The translations under genes and the position numbers were made by a program. A stretch of 64,000 bases of DNA. It comes from Myotis daubentonii. Taxonomy: Eukaryota > Chordata > Mammalia > Chiroptera > Vespertilionidae. The stretch is taken from NCBI RefSeq assembly GCF_963259705.1, contig NC_081844.1, positions 15,423,715 through 15,487,714 on the forward strand, in the 5' to 3' direction. Every line of letters starts with the position of its first letter. Positions within the stretch are counted from its first letter, which is position 1. Under the pieces are notes generated by a model, which was not told the DNA's origin, searched no databases, and saw nothing but the letters and a program-made list of their open reading frames with translations. Positions 10,660-21,100 of the stretch are shown here, in pieces.

Positions 10660-12022
10660 TTCAGCTGTCTTAATAGGACAAAGAATATTGCCAGAGATAG
10701 ACTTTTTGTAGTGTTTAAGGATTAATTTATTAAGAAGTCAGAATAATTATCAATGTGTATATACCTAATAATAGAACTTCAAAATAAATGAAGCAAAAAT
10801 CTACAGGATTTAATGGAAATTATAACAAACCTTCCTCAATAGTTGATAAAAACTATTAGATGAATACAACAACTCAGTAAAGGTATAATCTGAACACTAT
10901 CAACCACTTTGACTTAATTGTCATTCACAGAAAGGCTCAACATTTACTGAAGCTCAATCCATACTGGAAAAAATGATCAACTCTTGGGAAGGTGTTGCAG
11001 ATTAGGATTACCTAGGAAAAGGCCCGAGGGGGTGTTCCGTGGGCCTGCTATGTTCTGTGATCTAGACAGAGGATTTGGGTTACACACATGTATGAATTAA
11101 TAAATTCATTGAACTGTACACTTAAGAAATACGCATTTCATTGTGGGTGTTCACTGTACACGTCTGTAAATTTTACTGCGTGTGTAAACATTTTCATAAT
11201 AAAATGACAAGGGAAAGAATTGATGAGAGACAGAGCCAGTAAACACAGGAGGGGCATAGCACTGAGAGCAGAGAAAGGAGCCTGCACCAGGGAAGGCGGG
11301 GCCTGGGAAAGGAATGGCCGAGGGACACAGGTAAGCTTACCTGTCATCAAACACGTGACAGGCTTTTCTGCGAAGAGGGCTGCATTCTATCTTGTTGAGA
11401 TACAGTCGGTAGAGCTGAGCTCAACAATCCACAATAGCTTTTATTCTGACTTTCTTGACTTAATATTCTAAAATACTTAAAATTACAGAAAAGTTGCAAA
11501 AACTATACAAAAATCTTCCGGAACCATCTGAAAACCAGTTGCTAACTGTATGCTCTCTGCAAACAAGAACATGCTCCCCCATAACACAATCTTCAAATCA
11601 GAACATTAACATCAATAATGTACTACTCATTTGCAAATTCTATTCAAATTCCTTCAATTCTTGTGTCATTTATAGCTCAGAAATTGTGATGCAAATCGCG
11701 ACATGGTCACTTTTCTAGGACTTTGGTATTTAGTGGGACTTTGACAGGTTCCTTTAAGGACAGCTTGTGAGGCACATTTACTTTTTTGAAAATTGTGGTA
11801 AAATATATAACACCTAACATGCACCATCTTAACTATTTTTATTGCATAATTAACTAGTGTTAACTACATTCACATTGCTGTGAAACCAATCTCGAGAACT
11901 ACTTTCATTTTACAAAACTGAAACTCTATATCCATTAAACAACTTTCAGTTCCATCCTCTCAGCCCAGCATTCTTTTGTTTATATACCCTGAAGTGGAAT
12001 TGCTGGGTCATATGGTAATCTT
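10660..12022. other. Old repeats, mostly L1 3' ends; no gene
   Basis: The GAACTGTACACTTAAGAAAT and TGTAAATTTTA strings at about 11115-11180 resemble the 3' end of an old L1 on the + strand. 11780-12020 resembles an old L1 3' region on the - strand (TGGAATTGCTGGGTCATATGG). The stretch between them (11220-11780) shows nothing I recognise. Confidence 0.4.
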
Positions 12023-12294
12023 ATTTTTTTAAAATCTTTAAATTCTTTATTAGTTAAGGAATTACAAATGTGTCCTCATCCCCGTCATTAACCCCCATCC
12101 TTCCACCGCCCCTCATGCTCTCATCCCCCTGTTGTCCATGTCCATTGGTTTGGCTTATATGCATGCATACAAGTCCTTTGGTTGATCTCTTCCCCTTACC
12201 CCCACCCTCCCCTACTTTCCCTCTGGGGATTAATAGTCTGATTGCTGTTTCTCTGTCTTTGGATCTGTCCCTGTTCATCAGTCTATGTTGTTCT

Positions 12295-13320
12295 CTATAT
12301 TCCACAAATGAGTGAGATCATGTGGTATTTATCTTTCTCTGACTGGCTTATTTCACTTAGCATAATGCTCTCCAGTTCCATCCATGCTGTTGCAAATGGT
12401 AAGAGTTCCTTCCTTTTTACAGCAGCATAGTATTCCATCGTGTAGATGTACCACAGTTTTCTAATCCATTCATCTACTGATGGGCACTTAGGCTGTTTCC
12501 AGATCTTAGCTATGGTGAATTGTGCTGCTATGAACATAGGGGTGCATATATCCTTTCTGATTGGTGTTTCTGTTTTCTTGGGATATAGTCCTAGAAGTGG
12601 AATCACAGGGTCAAATGGGAGTTCCATTTGTAGTTTTTTGAGGAAACTCCATACTGTCTTCTATAGTGGCTGCACCAGTCTGCATTTCCACCAGCAGTGC
12701 ACGAGTGTTCCTTTTCTCCACATCCTCTCCAGCACTTGTCGTTTGTTGATTTGTTGATGATAGCCATTCTGACAGGTGTGAGATGGTACCTCATTGTTGT
12801 TTTGATTTGCATCTCTCGGATGATTAGTGACTTTGAGCATGTTTTCATATGTCTCTTGGCTTTCTGAATGTCCTCTTTTGAAAGGTGTCTATTTAGGTCC
12901 TTTGCCCATTTTTTGATTGGATTGTTTATCTTCCTTTTGTTTAGTTGTATGAGTTCCCTATAAATGTTGGAGATTAAACCCTTATCGGTGATAACATTGG
13001 CAAATATGTTCTCCCATGCAGTGGGCTTTCTTCTTGTTTTGTTGATGGTTTCTTTTGCTGTGCAAAAGCTTTTTATTTTGATGTAGTCCCATTTGTTTAT
13101 TTTCTCTTTAGTATCCAATGCCCTAGGAGCTGTATCGGTGAAGAAATTGCTTCGGCATATGTCTGAGACTTTGCTGCCTTTGGATTCTTCTAGTATTTTT
13201 ATGGTTTCCTGTCGTACATTTAAGTCCTTTATCCATTTTGAGTTTATTTTTGTGTATGGTGTAAGTTGGTGGTCTAGTTTCATTTTTTTGCATGTATCTG
13301 TCCAATTTTCCCAACACCAT
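12295..13320 (-). pseudogene. L1 ORF2 C-terminal part
   Basis: Three overlapping - strand frames cover the end of L1 ORF2. They include a [20 protein letters not shown] region, a zinc-knuckle-like CWRGCGEK segment with its remaining ligands out of frame, and a final [20 protein letters not shown] block. Frameshifts join the pieces; no complete frame exists. Confidence 0.9.
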
Positions 13321-13523
13321 TTATTGAAGAGACTATCTTGACTCCATTGTATGTTCTTGCCTCCTTTGTCAAATATTAATTGAGCATATTGGTTCGGGTC
13401 AATTTCTGGGTTTTCTATTCTATTCCATTGATCTATATGTCTGTTCTTGTGCCAGCACCAGGCAGTTTTGAGAACAGTGGCTTTGCTTCTTGGTGAGCCT
13501 GGCTAGAGGTTCATCAATCTTGT

Positions 13524-14610
13524 TTATCCTTTCAAAGAACCAGCTCTTGGTTTCATTGATTTTCTGTATTGTTTCTTTGGTCTGTATGTCATTTCTGCTC
13601 TAATCTTTATTATCTCCTTCCTTCTGCTCACTCTGAGCTTTTCTTGTTGTTCTCTTTCTAATTCTTTGAGATGTAGAGTTAGATGATTTACTATCAGTTT
13701 TTCTTGTTTTTTGAGATAGGCCTGTAGAGCTATAAACTTCCCTCTCAGGACTGCTTTCATTGTGTCCCATAGGTTTTGGGATTGTTGTGTTTTCATTGTC
13801 ATTAGTTTCCAGGATGTTTTTAATTTCTTCTTTGATCTCATTGGTAATATTTGATCAATATTTAATAACATGTTATTCAGTTTCCAAGTGTTCGAGTATT
13901 TTGGGTTGTTTTTATTGTAGTTTTTTTCTAATATTATGCCATTGTGGTCTGAGAAGATGCTTGGTATGATTTCAATCTTCTTGAATTTGGGGAGACTTTG
14001 TTTGTGACCCAATATATGGTCTATTTTTGAAAATGTCCTATGAGCACTTGAGAAGAACATATATTCCGTGGCTTTGGGGTGAAATGTTCTGAAGATGTCA
14101 ATTAAGTCCATCTGATTTAGTGAGTCATTTAGGATTGCTGTTTCTTTGACAATTTTTTGTATAGAGGATTTATCCAGTGATGTCAGTGGTGTATGAAAGT
14201 TCCCTACTATGATTGTATTGTTGTTGATCTCTCCCTTGATATCATCCAGGAGTTTTTTTTATGTATTTGGGTGCTCCTGCATTGGGTGCATATATGTTTA
14301 TCAGGGTTATATCCTCTTTTTGTATTGATCCCTTTAGTATTATGACGTGGCCTTCCTTATCTCTTGTTATGGCCTTCACTTTGAGGTCTATTTTGTCTGA
14401 TATAAGTATTGCTACCCCAGCTTTTTTTTTTTTCATTTCCATTTGCCTGAAAGATATTTTTCCACCTCTTCACTTTCAGTCTGTGTGAGTCCCTTATTCT
14501 GAGGTGGGTCTCTTGTAGACAGCAAATATATGGGTCATGTTTTTTATCCATTCAGCCACTCGATGTCTTTTGATTGGAGCATTTAGTCCAATAACTTTAC
14601 GTTTAAAGTT
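13524..14610 (-). pseudogene. L1 ORF2 endonuclease part
   Basis: The - strand carries ICCLQETHLRIRDSHRLKVK, GVAILISDKIDLKVKAI and FSKIDHILGHKQSL, which are L1 endonuclease landmarks (catalytic E in the QETH motif and D/H region). Several stops separate them. The reverse-transcriptase sequence expected next is deleted. Confidence 0.9.
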
Positions 14611-14687
14611 ATTATTGAAAGGTATTTGTTTGTAGTCATTTCTATTTTTTGTGCCTGTTTTCTTTCTGAGCTTTTTATTTCTTCTTT

Positions 14688-15639
14688 TTACACCAATCCC
14701 TTTAGCATTCCTTGCATTGCTGGCTTGGTGGTGATAAACTCCCTTAGCCTTTTTATGTCTGTGAAGCTTCTTATTTCCCCTTCAATTTTGAATGATAGCC
14801 TTGCTGGATAGAGTATTCTTGGATTCAGTCCTTTGCTTTGCATCACTTTATAAATTTCCATCCATTCTTTTCTTGCCTGATGTTTTTCTGTTGAGAAATC
14901 ATTTGATAATCTAATTGGAGATCCCGTGTACGTAACTTTCTGTCTCTCTCTTGCAGCCTTTAAGATTCTCTCTTTGTCCTGAACATTTGCCATGGTAATT
15001 ATGATGTGTCTTGGTGTGGGTCTTTTCGGGTTCACCTTGTTTGGGACTTGCTGTGCTTGTGTGACTTTTTTCTTCCCCACCTCAGGGAAGTTTTCTGATA
15101 TTATTTCTTCAAATAGGTTTTCTAACCCTTGTTCCTCCTTCTGTTGTTCTGGCACCCCTATTATTCGTATGTTGTTTCATTTCATGTTGTCCCATAGCTC
15201 CCTTAGGCTCGCCTCCTGTCTTTTAATTTTTTTTATCCAATTGCAGTTCAGTTTGGGTGTGTTTTGCTTCCCTGTCTTCTAATTTGCTAATTCGGTCCTC
15301 CGCTTCTTCTAGTCTACTGTTGAAACTTTCAATGGTGTTTTTTATTGCAGCTATATCACTCTTCATTTATTCTTGTTTCTTACATAAGTTATTGATTTTT
15401 TCATCTGTTTCTTTTTGATTCTTACATAAGTTGTTGATTTTTTCATCTGTTTCTTCTTGATTCTTGCATAAGTTGTTGATTTTTTCCTCCATCCGGTTTA
15501 TGCATTCTAGGACCCTTAATCTGAATTCTTTTTCTATCATGCTGCATGCCTCTGTTTCACTTAGCTGCTTTTCTGGAGAGGCCTCCTTTTCTTTCCTTTG
15601 GGGGTTTCTTTGTCTACCCATGTTTGATCGCACGAACAT
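14688..15639 (-). pseudogene. L1 ORF1 (RNA-binding coiled-coil protein), broken
   Basis: The N-terminal segment (15639-15367, 90 residues) ends at an in-frame stop. It contains three copies of a 14-residue unit with the core KINNLCKNQEETDE, which is two heptads of a coiled coil. The C-terminal segment (15155-14688, 155 residues) has the RNA-recognition-like part, including RHIIITMANVQDKERILKAA and SNDFSTEKHQARKEW. Stops lie between the two segments. Confidence 0.88.
15365..15490. repeat. 42-bp tandem repeat in the L1 ORF1 coiled coil
   Basis: Three copies of a 42-bp unit (+ strand core TAAGTTGTTGATTTTTTCATC) encode the repeated 14-residue block of the ORF1 coiled coil. Confidence 0.85.
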
Positions 15640-15649
15640 ATCTAGATGT

Positions 15650-16720
15650 TGAGTCTTTCAGGGGGTTCTCCTTGCGTGGCAGTGGCTCCTCGGGCTGTGG
15701 TTGCTCCTCAGGCAGTTGTGGTAGCAGATGCTCCTCAGTTGGCAGCAGCTCCTCTGTTGGGTGCTGTTCACAGCTGTGGTGGCTCCTCTGGCTGGTGGGG
15801 GGAGTCTTCACACACAGCTGCTGTTCCTCAGACAGAGGGTGTGCTGATCACGAGGCTGCTGTTCCTTGGAAGCGGTGGGCTACACACGCAGCTGCTACTC
15901 CTTGAACTGGGGCGGACTGCTCACGTGGCTGCTGATCCTTGAATGGCGGCTGGCTGCACACTGCTGTTGTTCCTCTGCGGTGGTGGGCTGCTTGTGGGGC
16001 TACTGTCCTTTGGATGGGGGTGAGCTGCACGCGTGGCTGCTCCTCCTCAGACGGGGATGTGCCACTCACCCGGCTGCTGCTCCTTGGACAGGTGCAGGCT
16101 GTTGTGGCTCTGCTCCGCGGACCGGTGTGTGCTGCGTAGGGCTGCCGCTCCTCGGATGTGGGTGGTCTGCTCGTGTGGCTGCTGCTCCTCAGACCAGGGT
16201 GGGCTCCTGCTGTGCCTCGAATGGGACCGGGCCGTTCACAGAACTGCTGCTCCTCAGATGGGGGCGGGCTGCACACACAGCTACTGTTCCTCGATTGGGC
16301 AGGCTGCTCGTGCGGCTGCTGCTGCTTGGGCGAGGGCAAGATGCTTGTGCAGCTGCTGCTCCTCGGACTAGTGCAGGGTGCGGGCTGTGTGCAGCTGCTG
16401 CTCCTCGGATGGGGGCGGGCTGCACAGTGCTGCCACTCCTCAGACGTAGGAAGACTGCTCGTGCGGCTCCTGCTCCTCGGACAGGTCGGACAGCTCGTGT
16501 GGTTGCTGCTCCTCGGACAGGGAAGTGGGCCGCTCACACAGCTGCTGCTCCTTGGACAGGGGCAGGCCACGTGAGGCTGCTGCTCTTAGGCTTGAGGCAG
16601 GCTGCTCACGGGGCTGATGCTCCCTGGACAAGAGTGTGCCGCTCATGTGTCTGTGGTTGGTCCTCAGGCGGTGGTGGTAGCAGATGCTCCTCAGTTGGCA
16701 GCAGCTCACGTGGTTGAAAA
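15650..16720. repeat. GC-rich degenerate tandem array in the L1 5' region
   Basis: About 1 kb is built from roughly 30-65-bp units centred on GCTGCTGCTCCTCGGA (+ strand). The same string, AGATGCTCCTCAGTTGGCAG, occurs near both ends (15729 and 16682). Both strands stay open for 200-280 codons because the unit lacks stops. I read it as the L1 5' UTR repeat or a monomer array, not as coding sequence. Confidence 0.65.
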
Positions 16721-16734
16721 AATAATGTGAAAAG

Positions 16735-16890
16735 AAGTAGATAATAAAGGAACAAACAAACAAACAAGAAAAGGAGAACAAAGAAAAAAGCAAAAAAAAA
16801 CGAACAAAGAAAAAAGCAACAAACAAAAAAAGGGATAACAAAGAAAGAAGCAAAAAAAAAGCTAACAAAATAATAAAAAAATAAAAATGA
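16735..16890. repeat. A-rich imperfect repeat at the L1 5' edge
   Basis: Repeated AACAAAGAAAAAAGCAAAAAAA units of about 30-35 bp lie on the + strand (pyrimidine-rich on the L1 sense strand). They sit immediately outside the GC-rich array. Whether they belong to the L1 or to the target site is unclear. Confidence 0.6.
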
Positions 16891-17870
16891 AAAATTGAAA
16901 TGTCATTCCTTTGACTGGCTTAAGATCCCAGTTTTCTGGAATGTCTGTGATTTTTTGTTGTTGTTCTCATTGTGGTTTTAATTACATTGGAGTCCTTTGT
17001 AGCTATTGTTATTGATTTCCAATGTATTATCATCAAGATCAGAGAATATACATGATACTAGAGGCCTGGTGCACAAAATTTGTGCACAGGTAGGGTCCCT
17101 AGGACAGGTTGGCGATCAGGGCCATTTGGGGCCTTCCTTCATTCTGTGTCGCCCCCTAGTGGTCAGCGCACGTCATAGTGATCAATTAAACTCCCCAGGG
17201 CACAATTTTCATATTAGGCTTTTATATATATAGGTAATTTCACTTCTTTTAAGTTTATTTGAAGTCAAAAAGTACCATGTTCACCAGAAAAGGATGTGTC
17301 TTCTGTAGATGCTGCACATCTGTTATGTGAATGTCAATTAAGTCAAGGTGATTGACAGTGTTCAAATCTCTCTTGACTTTACTGTTTTCATCAGATCATT
17401 CCATTAGCTGCTGAGAAAAGGGTGTTATACATTCATTTTAACTCTTCCCATTTTTGCTTCATGTGTTTTGAAGCTTTTTTGTTGGGCACATATACATTTA
17501 TAATTATTATGACTCTCTGAGGAATTAACCCTTTCACACAGCAAAAGGTCCTTCTTTACCTGTGGTAATGCTATTTGTCTTAAACCAACTTCATCTGATA
17601 TTAAGACAGCACAGCAGTTTTCTTAGGCTTACTATTTGTATGTTATATATCTTTTTTCCATCCCTTTGCATTCAATATATCTGTGTCCTGCTTTCTTAAA
17701 TGGCATCTCTAATAGACAGTATGTATTTGGGTCTTGTTCTTCATCCATTCTAACTATTTTTATCATTGAAGTGTTTTGAGGATTTACTGATGTAGTTGCA
17801 ATGGTGCTTACCATTTATGATTAACTTTGCACATGTGGAATAAATATATTTTGTTTTAGTATAAGTTAAA
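16891..17870 (-). mobile_element. Old L1 ORF2 fragment split by a Helitron
   Basis: The + strand text reads as antisense L1 ORF2. A - strand piece at 17632-17814 resembles the endonuclease CLQETHFK region in decayed form. A Helitron is inserted at 17058-17234. Confidence 0.65.
17058..17234 (-). mobile_element. Short HeliBat-type Helitron, 177 bp
   Basis: CTAGAGGCCTGGTGCAC followed by the hairpin GTGCACAAAATTTGTGCAC lies at the left. A reversed 5' end (ATTAGGCTTTTATATATATAGG) is at the right. Confidence 0.88.
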
Positions 17871-18071
17871 AGAATACTGGAAACTCTTTCAGGCGTGAGT
17901 TACTTGCTAGTCCCAAGGGCTAAGGGACAAACATGAAATGAGGATAGAGCTGGAAGAAAGGTCCCAGTTCTTTTTGCTTTAGGTAGTTGGGGTGACGAGA
18001 ATGTGAGAGGGGTCTGGGGCGGGAGGAGAGTCAGGAAGCCACTGATACCTATCCCTGCTTTGTCCCCACAG

Positions 18072-18174
18072 ATCCAAGTTGCCTCATGCCCAATCACAGA
18101 GCCAGACAGAATTCACCAGCAACCAGCTGCCCCACAAGGATTGCATGCCAGCCTCCCAGAGGAGTGTCCGCCAG
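18072..18174 (+). CDS. TNFRSF10B: Receptor exon 2: N-terminal ectodomain
   Basis: The acceptor is TTTGTCCCCACAG and the donor GTACAT. Thirty-four codons plus one base encode a segment with [15 protein letters not shown] and ending EECPPG, the start of the first cysteine-rich module. It aligns with the human ITQQDLAPQQ...LCPPG stretch. Exon 1 must end in phase 0. Confidence 0.85.
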
Positions 18175-21100
18175 GTACATTCTAACACTGATCTCAAGCC
18201 CTTACCCGCCTTGTCTCCAGGTGTTCCCAGCCCTCTGATTTCCGAAGTTCCTGGTTCTTTATCTACAGGTATTTATTTATTAAATGGCTCCTGAGTGCCT
18301 GGCACTGTACTGGTGGAGGGCAGGAGGCCCCTGCCCTCCTGGAGCTGTTCTTCTGAGATGGACTCAGACAGACAGTTGAAGGTGACAGAGACGAGATAGG
18401 AACCATGAGGATAATTGAGTGATGGGTGGGACAGAGACTGGGTTGGTGAGGTGTCTGAGGATGTGACCTTGACGCAGAGAGCAACTGTCTTTAGTGCAGA
18501 GCGCCACGCACAGTGGTCCGGAGAGGGCCCCCCAGGAGCTGTGGTCCCAGGGGCAGGGGGAGAGCTTGTTTGAGCAAAGCTGGGGGGCAGCTGGGGTGAG
18601 TGTAGGGTGAGTTTGGGGTAAAGAAGTCACAAGGGCAGGTGAGAGCAGACCACAAACCCTGGACACTCTGGAGGGAGCATAGATTTCACTTTTTGAGTGA
18701 GGTATTCAAGAAAGTAAACTATCCCAATATGTTGTATTGATTAAATGTTGAATTGATACTATGTTGAATGTTAGGTCAAAAAATACATAGTTAAATGAAT
18801 TGGCCCTCTTTCTCTTTTTTTTACTTTTTTATTAAATTTATCGAGGTGACATTGGTTAATACGATCATAAAGATTTCAGGTGTGGGTTTCTATGTTACAA
18901 GATCCATATATTGCACTATGGGCCCATCACCCAAAGTCAAGTCATCTCCTGTCACCATATATTAGGACCCCTTTCACCCCTAACCCCCTTTCCCTCTGGA
19001 AACTACTACACTGCTGTTTGTGTTCAGGAGTTTCAATTTTATATTCCACATATGAGTGAAATCATGTCGTTTTTAGCTTTTTCTGACTGACTTATTTCAC
19101 TTAGCCAAATATTCTCAAGGTCCATCCATGTTGTTGCAAATGGCAGTATTTCATCCTTTCTTACAGCTGAACAGTATTCCATTGTTCAGATGTACCACAT
19201 CTTCTTTACCAGTCCACTGTCTTGGGACACTGGTTCTTTCTATGTCTTGGCCTTTGTGAATAATGCTACAATGAACATACAGGTGCATATACCTTTGTGA
19301 ATACATGTTTTTGAGTTTCGGAGTCATATGGTAGCTCTATTTTTAATTTTTTGAGGACTCGCCAGATGGCTTTCCATAATGGTTGTACCAGACTGCGTTC
19401 CCACTAGCAGTGAATGAGGGTTCCCTTTACATCACATCCTCTCCAGCACTTGTTATTGCTTGTCTTGTTGCTAATGGACACTCTTCTTTTTTTTAAAAAA
19501 AATATTTTATTGATTCTTTACAGAGAGGAAGAGAGAGGGATAGAGAGTTATAAACATCGATGAGAGAAACATCGATCAGCTGCCTCCTGCACACTCCCCA
19601 CTGGGTATCTGCCCACAACCAAGGTACATACCCTTGACCGGAATCGAACCTGGGACCCCTGAGTCCGCAGGCCGACGCTCTATCCACTGAGCCAAACCGG
19701 TTAGGGCGCTAATGGACACTCTTAACAGGTGTGAGGGGGTATCTCATTGCAGTTTTGATCGTATTTCCCTAATTGCCAGTGAGGTTGAACATCTTTTCAT
19801 ATATCTATTGGCTATTTGTATGTATTCTGGGGGAGGTGTATTTCCAGGTCTTCTGCCCACTTTTTGATTGGGTTGTTTGTTTGGTGTTGCATTTTATGAG
19901 TTCTTTATATATTTTGGAAATTAAACCTATGTCGGAGCTATTGTTTGCAAATATCGTCTCCCATCTGGATGGTTGCCTCTTTGTTTTGCTGCCAGTTTCT
20001 TTTGCTGTGCAGAACTGTTTAGTTTGATACAGTTCCATTCATTTATTTTTGCCTTTACTTCCTTTGCCTTCGAGGTCAAGTTCATAAAGTTTTCTCTATG
20101 ACCAAAGTCCCTAAGTTTGGTACTTATATTTTCTTCTATGTCACTTATTGTTTCAGGTCTTATATTTAGGTCTTTGATCCATTTTGAATTAATTGTTGCA
20201 CAGGGGGAGAAACTGTAATCCAGTTTCATTCTTTTGCATGTGGTTTTCCAGTTTTCCCAGCACCATTTACTGAAGAGACTATCTTTACTCTATTGTGTAT
20301 TTCTGGCTCCTTTGCAAAAATTATCTGTCCATATTCATATGGTTTTATAGCTGGGCTCTCTATTCTGTTCCATTGATCTGTGTGTCTGTTTCTCTGCCAA
20401 TATCATGCTGTTTTGATTATCATAGCTCTGCAGTATAATTTGAGTCAGGTAGCAAAATATCTCCAGCCTTATTTTTTTTTTCGCCTCAGGATTGCTTTGG
20501 CTATTCAGGGCCCCCTTTCTTTTTACTCCTTTTTGAAAAAATATATTTTTTATTGATTTCAGAGAAGAAGGGAGAGGGAGAGAGAGAAACATCAATGATG
20601 ACTGAAGGGTCCTGGGTTTGATTCCAGTCAAGGGCACATGTCCAGGTTGTGGGCTCGATCCCCAGTAGGGGGCGTGCAGGAGGCAGCCAATCAATGATTC
20701 TCTCTCATTATTGATATTTCTATCTCTCTCTTCCTCTGAAATCAATAAAAATATTTTAAAAATACAAAACATCCACATAGAAATTGATCTGTGACCTCCG
20801 GGTTTATAGGTTGACCGTCAACCACTGAGCCACGTTGGCCAGACATTTACGTATTTTTTAAAAGAGCGAAATTCTCCAGTGTTGCAGAAAATGGTATCCC
20901 AAAGTGATTTCAGTCAAGAAAAAACAGCAGTTGGCACTATGCTGCCTTTTCTCCCATTTCAGGATACACATGGGAGAAAACCATTTCCCTTCTTAAAAAA
21001 ATAAAACACAACAAAACCCTTTCTCCTCCGGTTCAACTTCCACTGCTTATTCCTAGAAACACCCAGAAAACAATATAAACAAGACCCCGCCCACCTCACC

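Larger units (their letters stand above)
12023..16890 (-). mobile_element. L1 retrotransposon, internally deleted and mutated
   Basis: Read on the - strand, the order is: T-rich and GC-rich repeated 5' region (16890-15650), ORF1 (15639-14688), ORF2 endonuclease (about 14610-13510), then a jump near 13495 to the ORF2 C-terminus (13480-12295) and the 3' UTR ending at an A-rich tail near 12023. Most of the reverse-transcriptase domain is missing at the jump. Stops and frameshifts interrupt both ORFs, so the copy cannot move by itself. It sits upstream of receptor exon 2, probably in intron 1. Confidence 0.9.

Noticed and set aside
15848..16717. Long open frames on both strands (240 and 283 codons)
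   Set aside because: They come from the stop-free GC-rich tandem unit in the L1 5' region. The products are low complexity, with no domain or conserved start.
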